Source: CAXMNX01 sp964194845 (lineage in GTDB: Bacteria > Pseudomonadota > Alphaproteobacteria > Rhodobacterales > Rhodobacteraceae). From it: a stretch of 64,000 nucleotides of DNA. Positions within the stretch are counted from its first letter, which is position 1. Each line of letters opens with the position of its first letter. The notes under the pieces are model-generated. The model had not been told where the DNA came from and searched no databases. It saw only the letters and a list, made by a program, of their open reading frames with translations. Positions 15,857 through 24,157 of this stretch are shown here, in pieces. The position numbers and the translations under genes are program-made. The stretch lies in the NCBI GenBank assembly GCA_964194845.1, contig CAXMNX010000005.1, positions 1 to 64,000 of the forward strand, written 5' to 3'.

Positions 15857-16660
15857 TTAGTGTCCCAGCTTGGCGTGGATTTCCTCAAAGTCGATCTCGC
15901 CGGTCGGCAACTTGTTCGACGGGTCCGCGAAATCGTATTTGAACAGCGTAAAATCGCGTTTGTACATCTCATAGGTCAGGTGAACCGACAGGTCGTCGAA
16001 ATAATCCTCGACCGGATGAGCGCGCTTGGGGCCGCGATCTTCGCTTTCGTTGAAGCGGGGAATTGTCTGCAAGTCGATCGGTACCGGTGCGTCGATGCTG
16101 TCCAGAACGGATTGCATCCCGTCGTCAAATTTTTCGGTCCAAATAATCCGGTCGAAATGGCCGCCGTTTACAATGAAAGTCGAGATATGGCCCGATTGCG
16201 ATGACCAGTGGATGTCGGGGTCCATCGGCTTTCTAAACTGCACGGTATCGCGGGCAAACAGCAGGAACCGGCGAAACATTGCGATCTGATCGAAATCACC
16301 TTCGACGTCGATGCCGTATTGCTGCGCCAGCTGCGGCACCAGATTTCCGCGATACCGCTGACCGTTGCGCTGAATGCCGGCGATCTTGTCGAAAAAGGAT
16401 GACAGAATACGCCTGTAGGGATTGCGCACGCATGTAAACGCAAAGCTTGTGTGGCCCTGCACATTGTCTTCGATCAGCTGCTGGCTGTCGTCCATGGCCC
16501 ATTTGTGCATTCCGGTCCGTGCATCATGGATGTCGCCGTCAAAGAACGCGCCGTGATCCGAGTAGTACATGATCTGGCCAATGCTGGAGCACGCGCATTT
16601 CGGCACGACCCTATAGACCATGCTTTCGCTGGTCGTCATCCATGTGCCCGGAAATCCCAT
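15857..16660 (-). CDS. Sulfotransferase family 2 (carbohydrate sulfotransferase-like)
   Basis: A 267-residue protein with the PAPS-binding 5'-phosphosulfate loop VVPKCACSSIGQ and the 3'-phosphate block CVRNPYRRILSSFFDK, the diagnostic pair of the Sulfotransfer_2 family, whose members sulfate glycans. No signal peptide is visible; it should act in the cytoplasm on a nascent glycan. It is divergently transcribed, 138 bases from the GT14 glycosyltransferase at 16799, and I infer a shared pathway for a sulfated surface polysaccharide. An internal start at Met14 is possible. Confidence 0.85.
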   Translation of the reverse strand: MGFPGTWMTTSESMVYRVVPKCACSSIGQIMYYSDHGAFFDGDIHDARTGMHKWAMDDSQQLIEDNVQGHTSFAFTCVRNPYRRILSSFFDKIAGIQRNGQRYRGNLVPQLAQQYGIDVEGDFDQIAMFRRFLLFARDTVQFRKPMDPDIHWSSQSGHISTFIVNGGHFDRIIWTEKFDDGMQSVLDSIDAPVPIDLQTIPRFNESEDRGPKRAHPVEDYFDDLSVHLTYEMYKRDFTLFKYDFADPSNKLPTGEIDFEEIHAKLGH

Positions 16661-16798
16661 ACGTGCGAATGCCTTTGACTAAAAAATGAACCGACGTTCG
16701 AATATTTTCTGCAAAGAAGCAAAATTCCGAGGGTTCTTCAATCCCTCGACATGCGTTAAGCGTTTAATTGGGGTAAATCAGGCGAGGACAGGCAGGGG

Positions 16799-18376
16799 AT
16801 GGCGCAGATCGCCTACATCCTTCTATGTCACAAGAATCCAGATGCGATTGTTTCGCAGGCTGAACGGCTGACTGCGGCTGGTGACAAGGTATCAATTCAC
16901 TTCGATGCCCGAGCACCAAAGTCGGCCTTTGAGCGTTTGCAGGGTGCTTTGAAGGACAACCCCGACGTTGTCTTCGCGCAGAAACGTCTGAAATGCGGTT
17001 GGGGCGAATGGAGCCTTGTTGGCGCCACGCTTAGCGCTGTTCGCTCTGCCCTTGCCGCGTTTCCAAGGGCGACGCATTTTTACATGTTGTCGGGTGACTG
17101 TATGCCGATCAAAACGGCGGAATACATTCACACCTACCTTGATGACCGCGACACTGATTTCATCGAAAGCCTTGATTTCTTTCAAAGCGACTGGATCAAA
17201 ACGGGGTTCAAAGAAGAACGGCTGATATATCGACATTGGTTTAATGAGCGAAATCAGCTAAAGCGATTTTATGTCGCCTACAATCTGCAAAAACGTCTGG
17301 GGCTGAAACGTAGCATTCCCGCCGACATCCAGATGATGATAGGCAGCCAGTGGTGGTGCCTCAGGCGGCGAACCATCGAGGCAGTCGTTGAGTTTATCGA
17401 CGAACGCACCGACGTATTAAGGTTTTTCCGCACAACCTGGATCCCGGATGAGACCTTTTTCCAGACGTTGGTGCGCCATCTTGTGCCGGACATCGAGATC
17501 GACAGCCGGACACCGACGTTCCTGATGTTTTCGGATTACGGGATGCCGGTGACGCTTTACAATGATCACTTCGATTTGCTGCTGGCGCAGGATTTCCTGT
17601 TTGCCCGCAAAATCAGCTCCGAAGCCAGCGAGCTAAAAACGCGCCTGGGCGCGCTTTACTCGGAAACCGGCTGGGCATTTGACGTATCAAACGAAGGGCC
17701 CAGGCTTTTCACCTTCCTGACCGGGCGCGGCAGAATAGGCGAACGCTTCGCGCCCCGGTTCTGGGAAAAAGACGCGACGATTGGGCGTGAACGCGCGCTG
17801 ATGATCGTGACCTGCAAGAAATGGCATGTGGCGAAACGCCTGCTGGACCGGGTGGGAAGTGTCTCGAACCTTCCTGCCATCGAATTCCTGTTTGACGAAG
17901 AGGCAACGCCGCTTCCGGACCTGGGCGGCATTCAGGCATCGCTGGCCAAACGCACGCGCCACCGCCGCGCGCTGATGCGGATGCTTTTTGACTATTACGA
18001 AGCCGATAGTCTGATGATCTGTCTGGATCCCTCAAATCTGGAATTGTTCCGGGATTTCTATAACGACCGAAGCGAAACCCGGCTTCTGGAGATTGAGTGC
18101 CTGTATTCGGAAGACTATCTGCAAGGCCATGCCCGACGCGTGGGTTTGGCCAGCGATTCGACGCCGAAAGATGCCTTCCGCACGCTGTTGCCGACGATCC
18201 GAAACGATGTGGCGCACGAAAGCGAACTGATCCGCGATCAGAATTTCCCCGAGTTTTATCGGATCCGCGAAAAGGCCAGTGCGGAAGAAAACGCCGGCCC
18301 ATTGTCGAAATTCCTTGGCATCGAGCGCGAAAAAGCACTGGATATCGCGCAAACCGATTACCTCTATATTGACTGA
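16799..18376 (+). CDS. GT14 beta-1,6-N-acetylglucosaminyltransferase-like enzyme with DUF5928 C-terminus
   Basis: A 525-residue protein. Residues 1 to about 260 match the core-2/I-branching (GT14) fold: IAYILLCHKNPDAIVSQAER, VSIHFDARAP, CGWGEWSLVGATLSAVRSAL, HFYMLSGDCMPIK and IGSQWWCLRRRTIE, then WIPDETFFQTLV. The C-terminal half (about 285-525) is the extension known as DUF5928 in Rhodobacterales and has no assigned activity. Sugar transfer from a nucleotide sugar to a surface glycan is the likely role. GAGGACAGG precedes the ATG. Divergent from a glycan sulfotransferase; a HIT gene follows by 8 bases. Confidence 0.88.
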   Translation: MAQIAYILLCHKNPDAIVSQAERLTAAGDKVSIHFDARAPKSAFERLQGALKDNPDVVFAQKRLKCGWGEWSLVGATLSAVRSALAAFPRATHFYMLSGDCMPIKTAEYIHTYLDDRDTDFIESLDFFQSDWIKTGFKEERLIYRHWFNERNQLKRFYVAYNLQKRLGLKRSIPADIQMMIGSQWWCLRRRTIEAVVEFIDERTDVLRFFRTTWIPDETFFQTLVRHLVPDIEIDSRTPTFLMFSDYGMPVTLYNDHFDLLLAQDFLFARKISSEASELKTRLGALYSETGWAFDVSNEGPRLFTFLTGRGRIGERFAPRFWEKDATIGRERALMIVTCKKWHVAKRLLDRVGSVSNLPAIEFLFDEEATPLPDLGGIQASLAKRTRHRRALMRMLFDYYEADSLMICLDPSNLELFRDFYNDRSETRLLEIECLYSEDYLQGHARRVGLASDSTPKDAFRTLLPTIRNDVAHESELIRDQNFPEFYRIREKASAEENAGPLSKFLGIEREKALDIAQTDYLYID

Positions 18377-18384
18377 GAAGACCC

Positions 18385-18762
18385 ATGGCCTACGTCTATG
18401 ACGACCAGAACATATTCGCGAAAATCCTGCGCGGAGAGATCCCAAACCAGACGGTGGCGGAAACGGCGCATACGCTGGCTTTTCGTGACATCAATCCGCA
18501 GGCGCCGGTCCATATCCTGATGATCCCGAAAGGCCGATATGTGACAGCCGATCATTTCGCGGCGCAGGCCAGTGCGGAAGAAATCGCAGATTTCTGGCGC
18601 TGTTTTTCCGATATCGTCGCCGAGGAAGGCCTGGGTGCCGATGGCAATGGCTATCGCACAATCTCGAACGCGGGGCACGACGGCGTGCAGGAGGTTCCGC
18701 ATTTCCATCTGCATCTGCTTGGCGGACGGTTTCTTGGCCCGATGGTGATGCGACAAAAGTAA
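18385..18762 (+). CDS. HIT family hydrolase
   Basis: A 125-residue histidine-triad protein: IFAKILRGEIPNQTV at the N-terminus and the catalytic HFHLHLLGG with His106, His108 and His110. The size and the QEVPHFHLHLLGG context place it with the HINT branch (purine nucleoside phosphoramidases, YcfF-like). It follows the GT14 gene closely and is probably on the same transcript. Confidence 0.93.
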   Translation: MAYVYDDQNIFAKILRGEIPNQTVAETAHTLAFRDINPQAPVHILMIPKGRYVTADHFAAQASAEEIADFWRCFSDIVAEEGLGADGNGYRTISNAGHDGVQEVPHFHLHLLGGRFLGPMVMRQK

Positions 18763-18847
18763 TCCGGGACCCGGTGTGAAGCCTACTTGCCCCTACAAGT
18801 GTCACGGGTAAGATGCGCGCTGACCCAAGGTTCGAAGCGAGACGCAG

Positions 18848-19036
18848 ATGTCTGACATCCCCGAGGCCGGATCGGCCTTCCCACCACCCGAAACAGAGAC
18901 GGTGAAGCAATCGCGTGTCGCCTGCGACGGTGGCGAGGGCGCGCTTGGTCACCCCAGGGTGTGGCTTTTGATCGACCCGAAAGATGGCTGGGTCGAATGC
19001 GGGTATTGCGACAAACGTTACGTGTTGTCGGACTAA
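18848..19036 (+). CDS. CHCC zinc-finger protein (NDUFS6-like)
   Basis: A 62-residue protein with the C-x8-H-x15-C-x2-C zinc pattern: Cys26, His35, Cys51 and Cys54 in [20 protein letters not shown] and [12 protein letters not shown]. This matches the zf-CHCC family, which includes the complex I accessory subunit NDUFS6; alphaproteobacterial members are candidate complex I or Fe-S-related proteins. It stands alone between a HIT gene and an ABC binding protein. Confidence 0.88.
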   Translation: MSDIPEAGSAFPPPETETVKQSRVACDGGEGALGHPRVWLLIDPKDGWVECGYCDKRYVLSD

Positions 19037-19114
19037 GCCCCCCGCCCGTCGCTTGACATCGCCGGTTCAAGGCCGAGACTGCTTGGCAGTTCAATTTATG
19101 TCAGGGGGAATACA

Positions 19115-20695
19115 ATGATACATAACCAAACGCTTCTTGCGGCCTCGGTTTTTGCGTTGATCGCTGGCGCAGCTTCGGCTGAAACGCTTCGTTGGGCGCG
19201 CGCAGGCGATGCGCTGACGCTTGATCCGCACGCCCAGAACGAGGGCCCGACCAGCGCCCTGGCGCATCAGATCATGGAACCACTTGTCATGCGCGACATG
19301 ACCGGTGCCATCGTTCCCGCACTTGCGACCGATTGGGGGCCGTCGCCCGATGATCCGAATGTCTGGACTTTCAATCTGCGCCAGGGGGTCACATACCATG
19401 ACGGCGCTGAGTTTGATTCAGAAGACGTTAAATTCAGCCTCGACCGCGCGAGGACGCCCGATTCCGATTACAAGGAACTTCTGGCGTCGGTGACTGAAGT
19501 GCGCGCGCCGTCGAAATACGTGGTCGAGATCGTGACCGATGGACCCAACCCGATCATGGCGAACAACCTGACCAACTTGTTCATCATGGACAAAAGCTGG
19601 GCCGAAGCGAACAACGCTGCCAAAGTTCAGGACTATGAAGGTGGCGAAGACACATTTGCCGCCAAAAACGCCAACGGCACCGGGCCTTATCGGCTGATCA
19701 GCCGTGAGCCGGACGTGAAAACAGTTCTTGAGATCAACGATGGCTACTGGGGCAAGGATCAGTTCCCGATGCAGGTGACGCGGATCGAATACACACCGAT
19801 CCAGAACGCCGCGACGCGGGTTGCGGCACTTTTGTCGGGCCAAGTTGATTTCATCCAAGACGTTCCGGTGCAGGACCTTGCGAGGGTTGCGAGTGCCGAT
19901 GGGCTTGAAGTGCGCACCGCGCCGCAAAACCGGGTCATATTCTTTGGCATGAACATGGGCGATGCCGATCTGGCCAACGACAATGTCGAAGGCGCGAACC
20001 CGTTTGCCGACAAGCGTGTCCGCGCGGCGATGGTGATGGCAATCAACCGCGATGCGATCAAGCAGGTGGTGATGCGGGACCAGTCACAACCGGCTGGTGT
20101 GATCATGCCGCCGTTCGTAAACGGCTGGAATGCCGATCTTGATGCGGTGCCCGCGACCAACATCGACAAAGCCAAGGCGTTGATGGTCGAGGCTGGCTAT
20201 GGCGACGGGTTTTCGATCCAGCTTGATTGCCCGAACGACCGCTACATCAATGACGAGGCGATCTGTCAGGCGTCTGTGGGTATGCTGGCCCAGATTGGGG
20301 TGACGGTGAACCTGGATGCCAAGCCGAAGGCTCAGCATTTCCCGCTGATCAACAACCTGGCAACCGATTTCTATATGCTGGGTTGGGGCGTTCCGACCTA
20401 CGATTCCGAGTATATTTTCAACTTCCTGGTTCACACCAAGGGCGAAAAGTATGGCTCGTGGAACGGCACGCGGTACTCCAACCCCGACCTTGACGACAAG
20501 ATCGTCGCACTGGCGTCGGAAACCGATCTTCCCAAGCGCAACGGCATGATCGCCGATATCTGGTCAACGGTGCAGGACGAGGTGCTGTACATCCCGATCC
20601 ATCATCAGGTGCTGAACTGGGGGATGAGGGGCAACGTCGGTACGATCGTGGCACCGGACGACGCCGCAAAGTTCAAGTATTTTACCTTGAATTAG
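19115..20695 (+). CDS. Peptide/opine-type ABC transporter substrate-binding protein (SBP family 5), first of a tandem pair
   Basis: A 526-residue protein with a Sec signal peptide (about 1-22, ending AGAASA). The mature start ETLRWARAGDALTLDPHAQN and the block WTFNLRQGVTYHDGAEFDSE DVKFSL are typical of DppA/OppA-like periplasmic binding proteins. No permease or ATPase gene adjoins it; the next gene is a second binding protein of the same family. It is likely to serve a transporter encoded elsewhere. GGGGGAA precedes the ATG. A strong hairpin follows. Confidence 0.92.
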   Translation: MIHNQTLLAASVFALIAGAASAETLRWARAGDALTLDPHAQNEGPTSALAHQIMEPLVMRDMTGAIVPALATDWGPSPDDPNVWTFNLRQGVTYHDGAEFDSEDVKFSLDRARTPDSDYKELLASVTEVRAPSKYVVEIVTDGPNPIMANNLTNLFIMDKSWAEANNAAKVQDYEGGEDTFAAKNANGTGPYRLISREPDVKTVLEINDGYWGKDQFPMQVTRIEYTPIQNAATRVAALLSGQVDFIQDVPVQDLARVASADGLEVRTAPQNRVIFFGMNMGDADLANDNVEGANPFADKRVRAAMVMAINRDAIKQVVMRDQSQPAGVIMPPFVNGWNADLDAVPATNIDKAKALMVEAGYGDGFSIQLDCPNDRYINDEAICQASVGMLAQIGVTVNLDAKPKAQHFPLINNLATDFYMLGWGVPTYDSEYIFNFLVHTKGEKYGSWNGTRYSNPDLDDKIVALASETDLPKRNGMIADIWSTVQDEVLYIPIHHQVLNWGMRGNVGTIVAPDDAAKFKYFTLN

Positions 20696-20704
20696 TTAAG
20701 CTTA

Positions 20705-20730
20705 GCGGGTGGGGTCATCGCCCCGCCCGC
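20705..20730 (+). terminator. Hairpin after first binding-protein gene
   Basis: GCGGGTGGGG pairs with CCCCGCCCGC (one G-T pair) around TCATCG, 9 bases after the stop. There is no T run, so it may instead stabilise the mRNA 3' end or allow partial read-through to the second binding-protein gene. Confidence 0.5.
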
Positions 20731-20865
20731 CATCGAACTGCGCGCAGAGTGCTCGGACGCATCTTTGTCACGGTTCCGTGAGTTGCACCCAAACGCGTCT
20801 ATCGCCAGCCTGAACGCAATTGAAAACAGGCGGTCATTTAGGCCGCGCACCCCGGGAGATGTTCA

Positions 20866-22434
20866 ATGACAAAACGACTGATGATTGTGGCTTCGGTGCT
20901 GATGGTGGCCGGTGCGGCACAGGGCGCCGATTTTCGCTGGGCGGGCAAGACCGATCCGCAGACCATGGATCCGCACGCCGTCAATACGGCCTCGGTTCTT
21001 GGGTTCCTGAACAACGTCTACGAGGGCCTTGTCAGGCTGAACAAGGGCATGGAGCTGGAACCTGCACTGGCCGAAAGCTGGGAGGTCATCGGTGCCGGCG
21101 AAGGCTGGCGGTTCAAACTGCGCGAAGGCGTGACTTTTCACGATGGCAGCGACTTTGACGCCGACGACGTGATGTTTTCCTATGAACGCGCGTCAAGCGA
21201 ATCCGCTGATGTTCGATCCTGGTTTGCGCCCGTCAGCGACGTTATTCGGGTCGATGATTATACCGTCGACATTATGACCAAGGCCCCGAACCCGGTCTTT
21301 CCGGCCTCGATCGCGAACTGGATGATGATGGATTCGGGTTGGGCCGAAGCGAACAATGCCGCAACGCCAGATAAGGAAACCGGCAACTTCGCAACTTTGA
21401 ACGCCAATGGCACCGGCGCTTTTCTGGTGACCGAACGCCAGCCGGGACTGAAGACGGTGCTGGAGCCATTTGATGGCTGGTGGGGCGATGTTGAGCACAA
21501 CGTGACGCGCGCCGAGTTCACGCCGATCCAGAATTCGGCGACTGCGGTTGCGGCGCTATTGTCCGGCGAGGTGGACTTGATCAACCCGGTGCCCATTCAG
21601 GACGCCGACCGCGTCGATGGGCGCGATGGTGTCAAAGTCATACGCGGTGCTGAAACGCGGGTGATCATGCTTGGGTTTTCCCATGAGGCGGACACCCTGA
21701 AATATGGTGCGAACGCTGGCGACGCCAATCCGTTCCAGGACGTTCGCGTGCGCGAGGCCATCGCGAAAACGGTCAATGTTCCGGCGATATTGCAAACGAT
21801 CATGCGCGGGTCAGCCGAGCCGGTGTCGCAGCTTGTCAGCCCGCCGATGCGTGGTTATTCGCAGGCCAACGCAGCGCGACCGGAGTTTGACATCGAAGCC
21901 GCCAAGGCGCTGCTTACGGAAGCGGGATACCCAAATGGGTTTGGCTTTGGGCTGAAGTGCCCGAACAACCGCTATCTAAACGATGAAGCCGTTTGTCAGG
22001 CGGTCACGGCCATGTTGGCGCAAATTGGCGTCACCGCCGAATTGGATGCGATGCCGGTGCAAAACTATTGGCCGGAACTCAGGGCCGACAACTTCGATAT
22101 GTACCTGCTTGGCTGGTCGCCCGGTGGTGCCTTCGATCACGAACACCCGATCCGGTTCCTGGTAACCACGCCCAATCCTGAGAAAAAGCTGGGGTCGTGG
22201 AACTTCGGTGGGTTCTCGAACGCCCGCGTCGATGAATTGCTGGCGCCGATCCAGTCTGAGATTGACGAGGGTAAACGCCAGGCAATGCTGGACGAAGTGG
22301 TCGACATCATGCAGGACCAGCACGCCTATGTGCCGATGTATGTCCAACCGATTGTCTGGGGTATGCAGGACAACATCGACCTGACGCAGCGGCCGGATAA
22401 CTTCTTTATTCTGCGTTGGGTGACAGTGAACTGA
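20866..22434 (+). CDS. Peptide-type ABC transporter substrate-binding protein (SBP family 5), second of a tandem pair
   Basis: A 522-residue protein with a signal peptide (about 1-21, ending GAAQGA). It is clearly paralogous to the 19115 product: shared blocks include WAEANNAA, NANGTGAF/PY, YTPIQNA/FTPIQNS ATAVAALLSG, CPNNRYLNDEAVCQ and the MLAQIGV run. It is separated from the first by 170 bases with its own GGGAG ribosome binding site, so it may be a separate unit. No permease is adjacent. The two probably bind related but different ligands. Confidence 0.92.
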   Translation: MTKRLMIVASVLMVAGAAQGADFRWAGKTDPQTMDPHAVNTASVLGFLNNVYEGLVRLNKGMELEPALAESWEVIGAGEGWRFKLREGVTFHDGSDFDADDVMFSYERASSESADVRSWFAPVSDVIRVDDYTVDIMTKAPNPVFPASIANWMMMDSGWAEANNAATPDKETGNFATLNANGTGAFLVTERQPGLKTVLEPFDGWWGDVEHNVTRAEFTPIQNSATAVAALLSGEVDLINPVPIQDADRVDGRDGVKVIRGAETRVIMLGFSHEADTLKYGANAGDANPFQDVRVREAIAKTVNVPAILQTIMRGSAEPVSQLVSPPMRGYSQANAARPEFDIEAAKALLTEAGYPNGFGFGLKCPNNRYLNDEAVCQAVTAMLAQIGVTAELDAMPVQNYWPELRADNFDMYLLGWSPGGAFDHEHPIRFLVTTPNPEKKLGSWNFGGFSNARVDELLAPIQSEIDEGKRQAMLDEVVDIMQDQHAYVPMYVQPIVWGMQDNIDLTQRPDNFFILRWVTVN

Positions 22435-22441
22435 GGCATTT

Positions 22442-22495
22442 GCGGGGGACGCTGTCCCCCGCACCCCGCGTGAGTATTTTTGCCAGAAAGAAAAA
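22442..22495 (+). repeat. Intergenic element: GC hairpin plus GTATTTTTG tail, copy 2
   Basis: GCGGGGGAC-GCT-GTCCCCCGC (9-bp stem, 22442-22462) is followed at 22470 by GTGAGTATTTTTGCCAGAAA. It has the same order as the element at 441-492 (minus strand). It lies between the convergent second binding-protein gene and pheA and could terminate the former. Confidence 0.55.
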
Positions 22496-22507
22496 CCCGA
22501 CGCGGTT

Positions 22508-23341
22508 TTATCGCCGCTTGGGGTCCGAGGGATAGACGCCGAGGATTTTTACCTCGGAGGTAAAGTAGTCCAACTCTTCCAGCGCCAATTGCACGCCGCG
22601 GTCATCGGGATGGCCTTCGATGTCGGCATAGAACTGCGTCGCCGAAAACGATCCATCGACCATATAGCTTTCCAGCTTTGTCATATTGACGCCGTTTGTC
22701 GCAAACCCACCCATGCCTTTGTAAAGTGCTGCCGGAATATTGCGGACGCGGAAGACGAAGGTGGTGATCATCGTATCATTGCCGCGGCGCGTCAGGTCGG
22801 GTGTGGCCGACATCACCAGAAAGCGGGTTGTGTTGTGATCGTTGTCTTCGATGTTGCGGGCAAGGATATCGAGGCCATAGACCTTTGCGGCCAATTCGGA
22901 TGCCAGGGCGGCGTGGGTCTTGTCACCAGCTTCGGCCACATCGCGCGCGGCCCGGGCATTGTCGGCGCTGGCGGCCCCCCGGATGCCTTTTTCGCGAAGG
23001 AACTTGCCGCACTGCGGCAGCAAAACGATATGAGAATAAGCGGTTTCAACGTCACTGACATTGGCGCCCTTCACCCCAAGCAGGTTGATATGGACGCGTA
23101 CAAAGGCTTCGTCGACGATATGCAGCCCGCTTTCGGGAAGCAGTCGGTGAATATCGGCGACACGGCCATAAGTTGTGTTTTCGACCGGCAGCATGGCCAA
23201 ATTGGCATCGCCCGATCGCACAGCATTTATCACGTCCTCGAAGGTGCGGCACGGCAGTGCTTCGAACTCGGGGCGGGTTTCGGCGCAGGCCTGGTGCGAA
23301 TAGGCGCCTGGCTCTCCCTGAAACGCGATACGACCGGTCAT
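22508..23341 (-). CDS. pheA: Prephenate dehydratase
   Basis: A 277-residue monofunctional enzyme: start RIAFQGEPGAYSHQAC, the substrate loop PVENTTYGRV, the catalytic NTTRFLVM (the Thr-Arg-Phe motif), and a C-terminal ACT domain with KLESYMVDG, matching the Phe-binding ESRP region. It converts prephenate to phenylpyruvate for phenylalanine synthesis and is expected to be inhibited by Phe. There is no chorismate mutase domain. tyrC and hisC lie 7 kb away. Confidence 0.96.
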   Translation of the reverse strand: MTGRIAFQGEPGAYSHQACAETRPEFEALPCRTFEDVINAVRSGDANLAMLPVENTTYGRVADIHRLLPESGLHIVDEAFVRVHINLLGVKGANVSDVETAYSHIVLLPQCGKFLREKGIRGAASADNARAARDVAEAGDKTHAALASELAAKVYGLDILARNIEDNDHNTTRFLVMSATPDLTRRGNDTMITTFVFRVRNIPAALYKGMGGFATNGVNMTKLESYMVDGSFSATQFYADIEGHPDDRGVQLALEELDYFTSEVKILGVYPSDPKRR

Positions 23342-23460
23342 AATCCCATTCCTGGTGCTGTCTGCGGCAAAAAGGGCGGTTGGTCGCGGCTCTTATCTCT
23401 TGATGCCGGTTAGGGGAAGCGGATAGATATCCGCCAAACATCGACAGAACTGGACGCGAC

Positions 23461-23979
23461 ATGTTCGACACTATGACATTGACGAAGATCGTCGGCGGCT
23501 TTTGCGGTGCCTTTCTGGTCTTCCTGATGGGCGGCTTTTTTGCCGAGTTCATTTATCACGAGCCGCAAAGCCACGATGGTGAGCAACACCAGGCCTATAC
23601 GATCGACACCGGCGCCGATGACGGAAGCGGCGAGGAAACGGTCGAGGTGGCTTTTGGCGATGTCTATGCTGCGGCGGATGCGGGTGCCGGAGAGCGGTTG
23701 TTCCGTCAATGTCAGGCATGTCACAAGGTCGAAGACGGGAAGAACGGCACCGGCCCGCACCTTTTTGGCGTTGTCGGGCGCGATGTCGCTTCGGTTGCGG
23801 AATACAGCTATTCGGATGCGCTGGGCGCGACAGACGGCGGCTGGTCGCCTGAAGCCCTGAACGGGTTTCTGACCAATCCGAAAAGCTATACGCCCGGCAC
23901 TAAGATGACCTACAAAGGTTTGTCGGACGTAGAAGATCGCGCGAACTTGATCGCCTGGCTGGACAGTCTGGACGGCTAA
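23461..23979 (+). CDS. Membrane-anchored c-type cytochrome (CycM/c-552 type)
   Basis: A 172-residue protein with one N-terminal membrane anchor (about residues 8-31), an acidic linker, and a class I cytochrome c domain: haem motif CQACH (Cys84, Cys87, His88) and axial Met149 in PGTKMTY. The spacing and the anchor match the membrane-bound cytochrome cy/c552 that carries electrons from the bc1 complex to oxidases in Rhodobacterales. Divergent from pheA. Confidence 0.92.
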   Translation: MFDTMTLTKIVGGFCGAFLVFLMGGFFAEFIYHEPQSHDGEQHQAYTIDTGADDGSGEETVEVAFGDVYAAADAGAGERLFRQCQACHKVEDGKNGTGPHLFGVVGRDVASVAEYSYSDALGATDGGWSPEALNGFLTNPKSYTPGTKMTYKGLSDVEDRANLIAWLDSLDG

Positions 23980-24006
23980 AACACCATAAACGTCGGATAA
24001 AAACGA

Positions 24007-24033
24007 GGCTGGACGTTGCGTCCGGCCTTTTTT
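24007..24033 (+). terminator. Intrinsic terminator of the cytochrome c gene
   Basis: GGCTGGACG-TTG-CGTCCGGCC followed directly by TTTTTT: a 9-position stem with one T-G pair, 28 bases after the stop codon. Confidence 0.88.
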
Positions 24034-24157
24034 GTGCGCACGAAGCGTTCACCAGATATTCAGACACGCGCACTTGAAGATGCGACAAATGATTTTCTAG
24101 CTACAATTGTATGCGATAGGCTATGTCCATGCGCCTGAGTTGACGGAGGACCGATAC

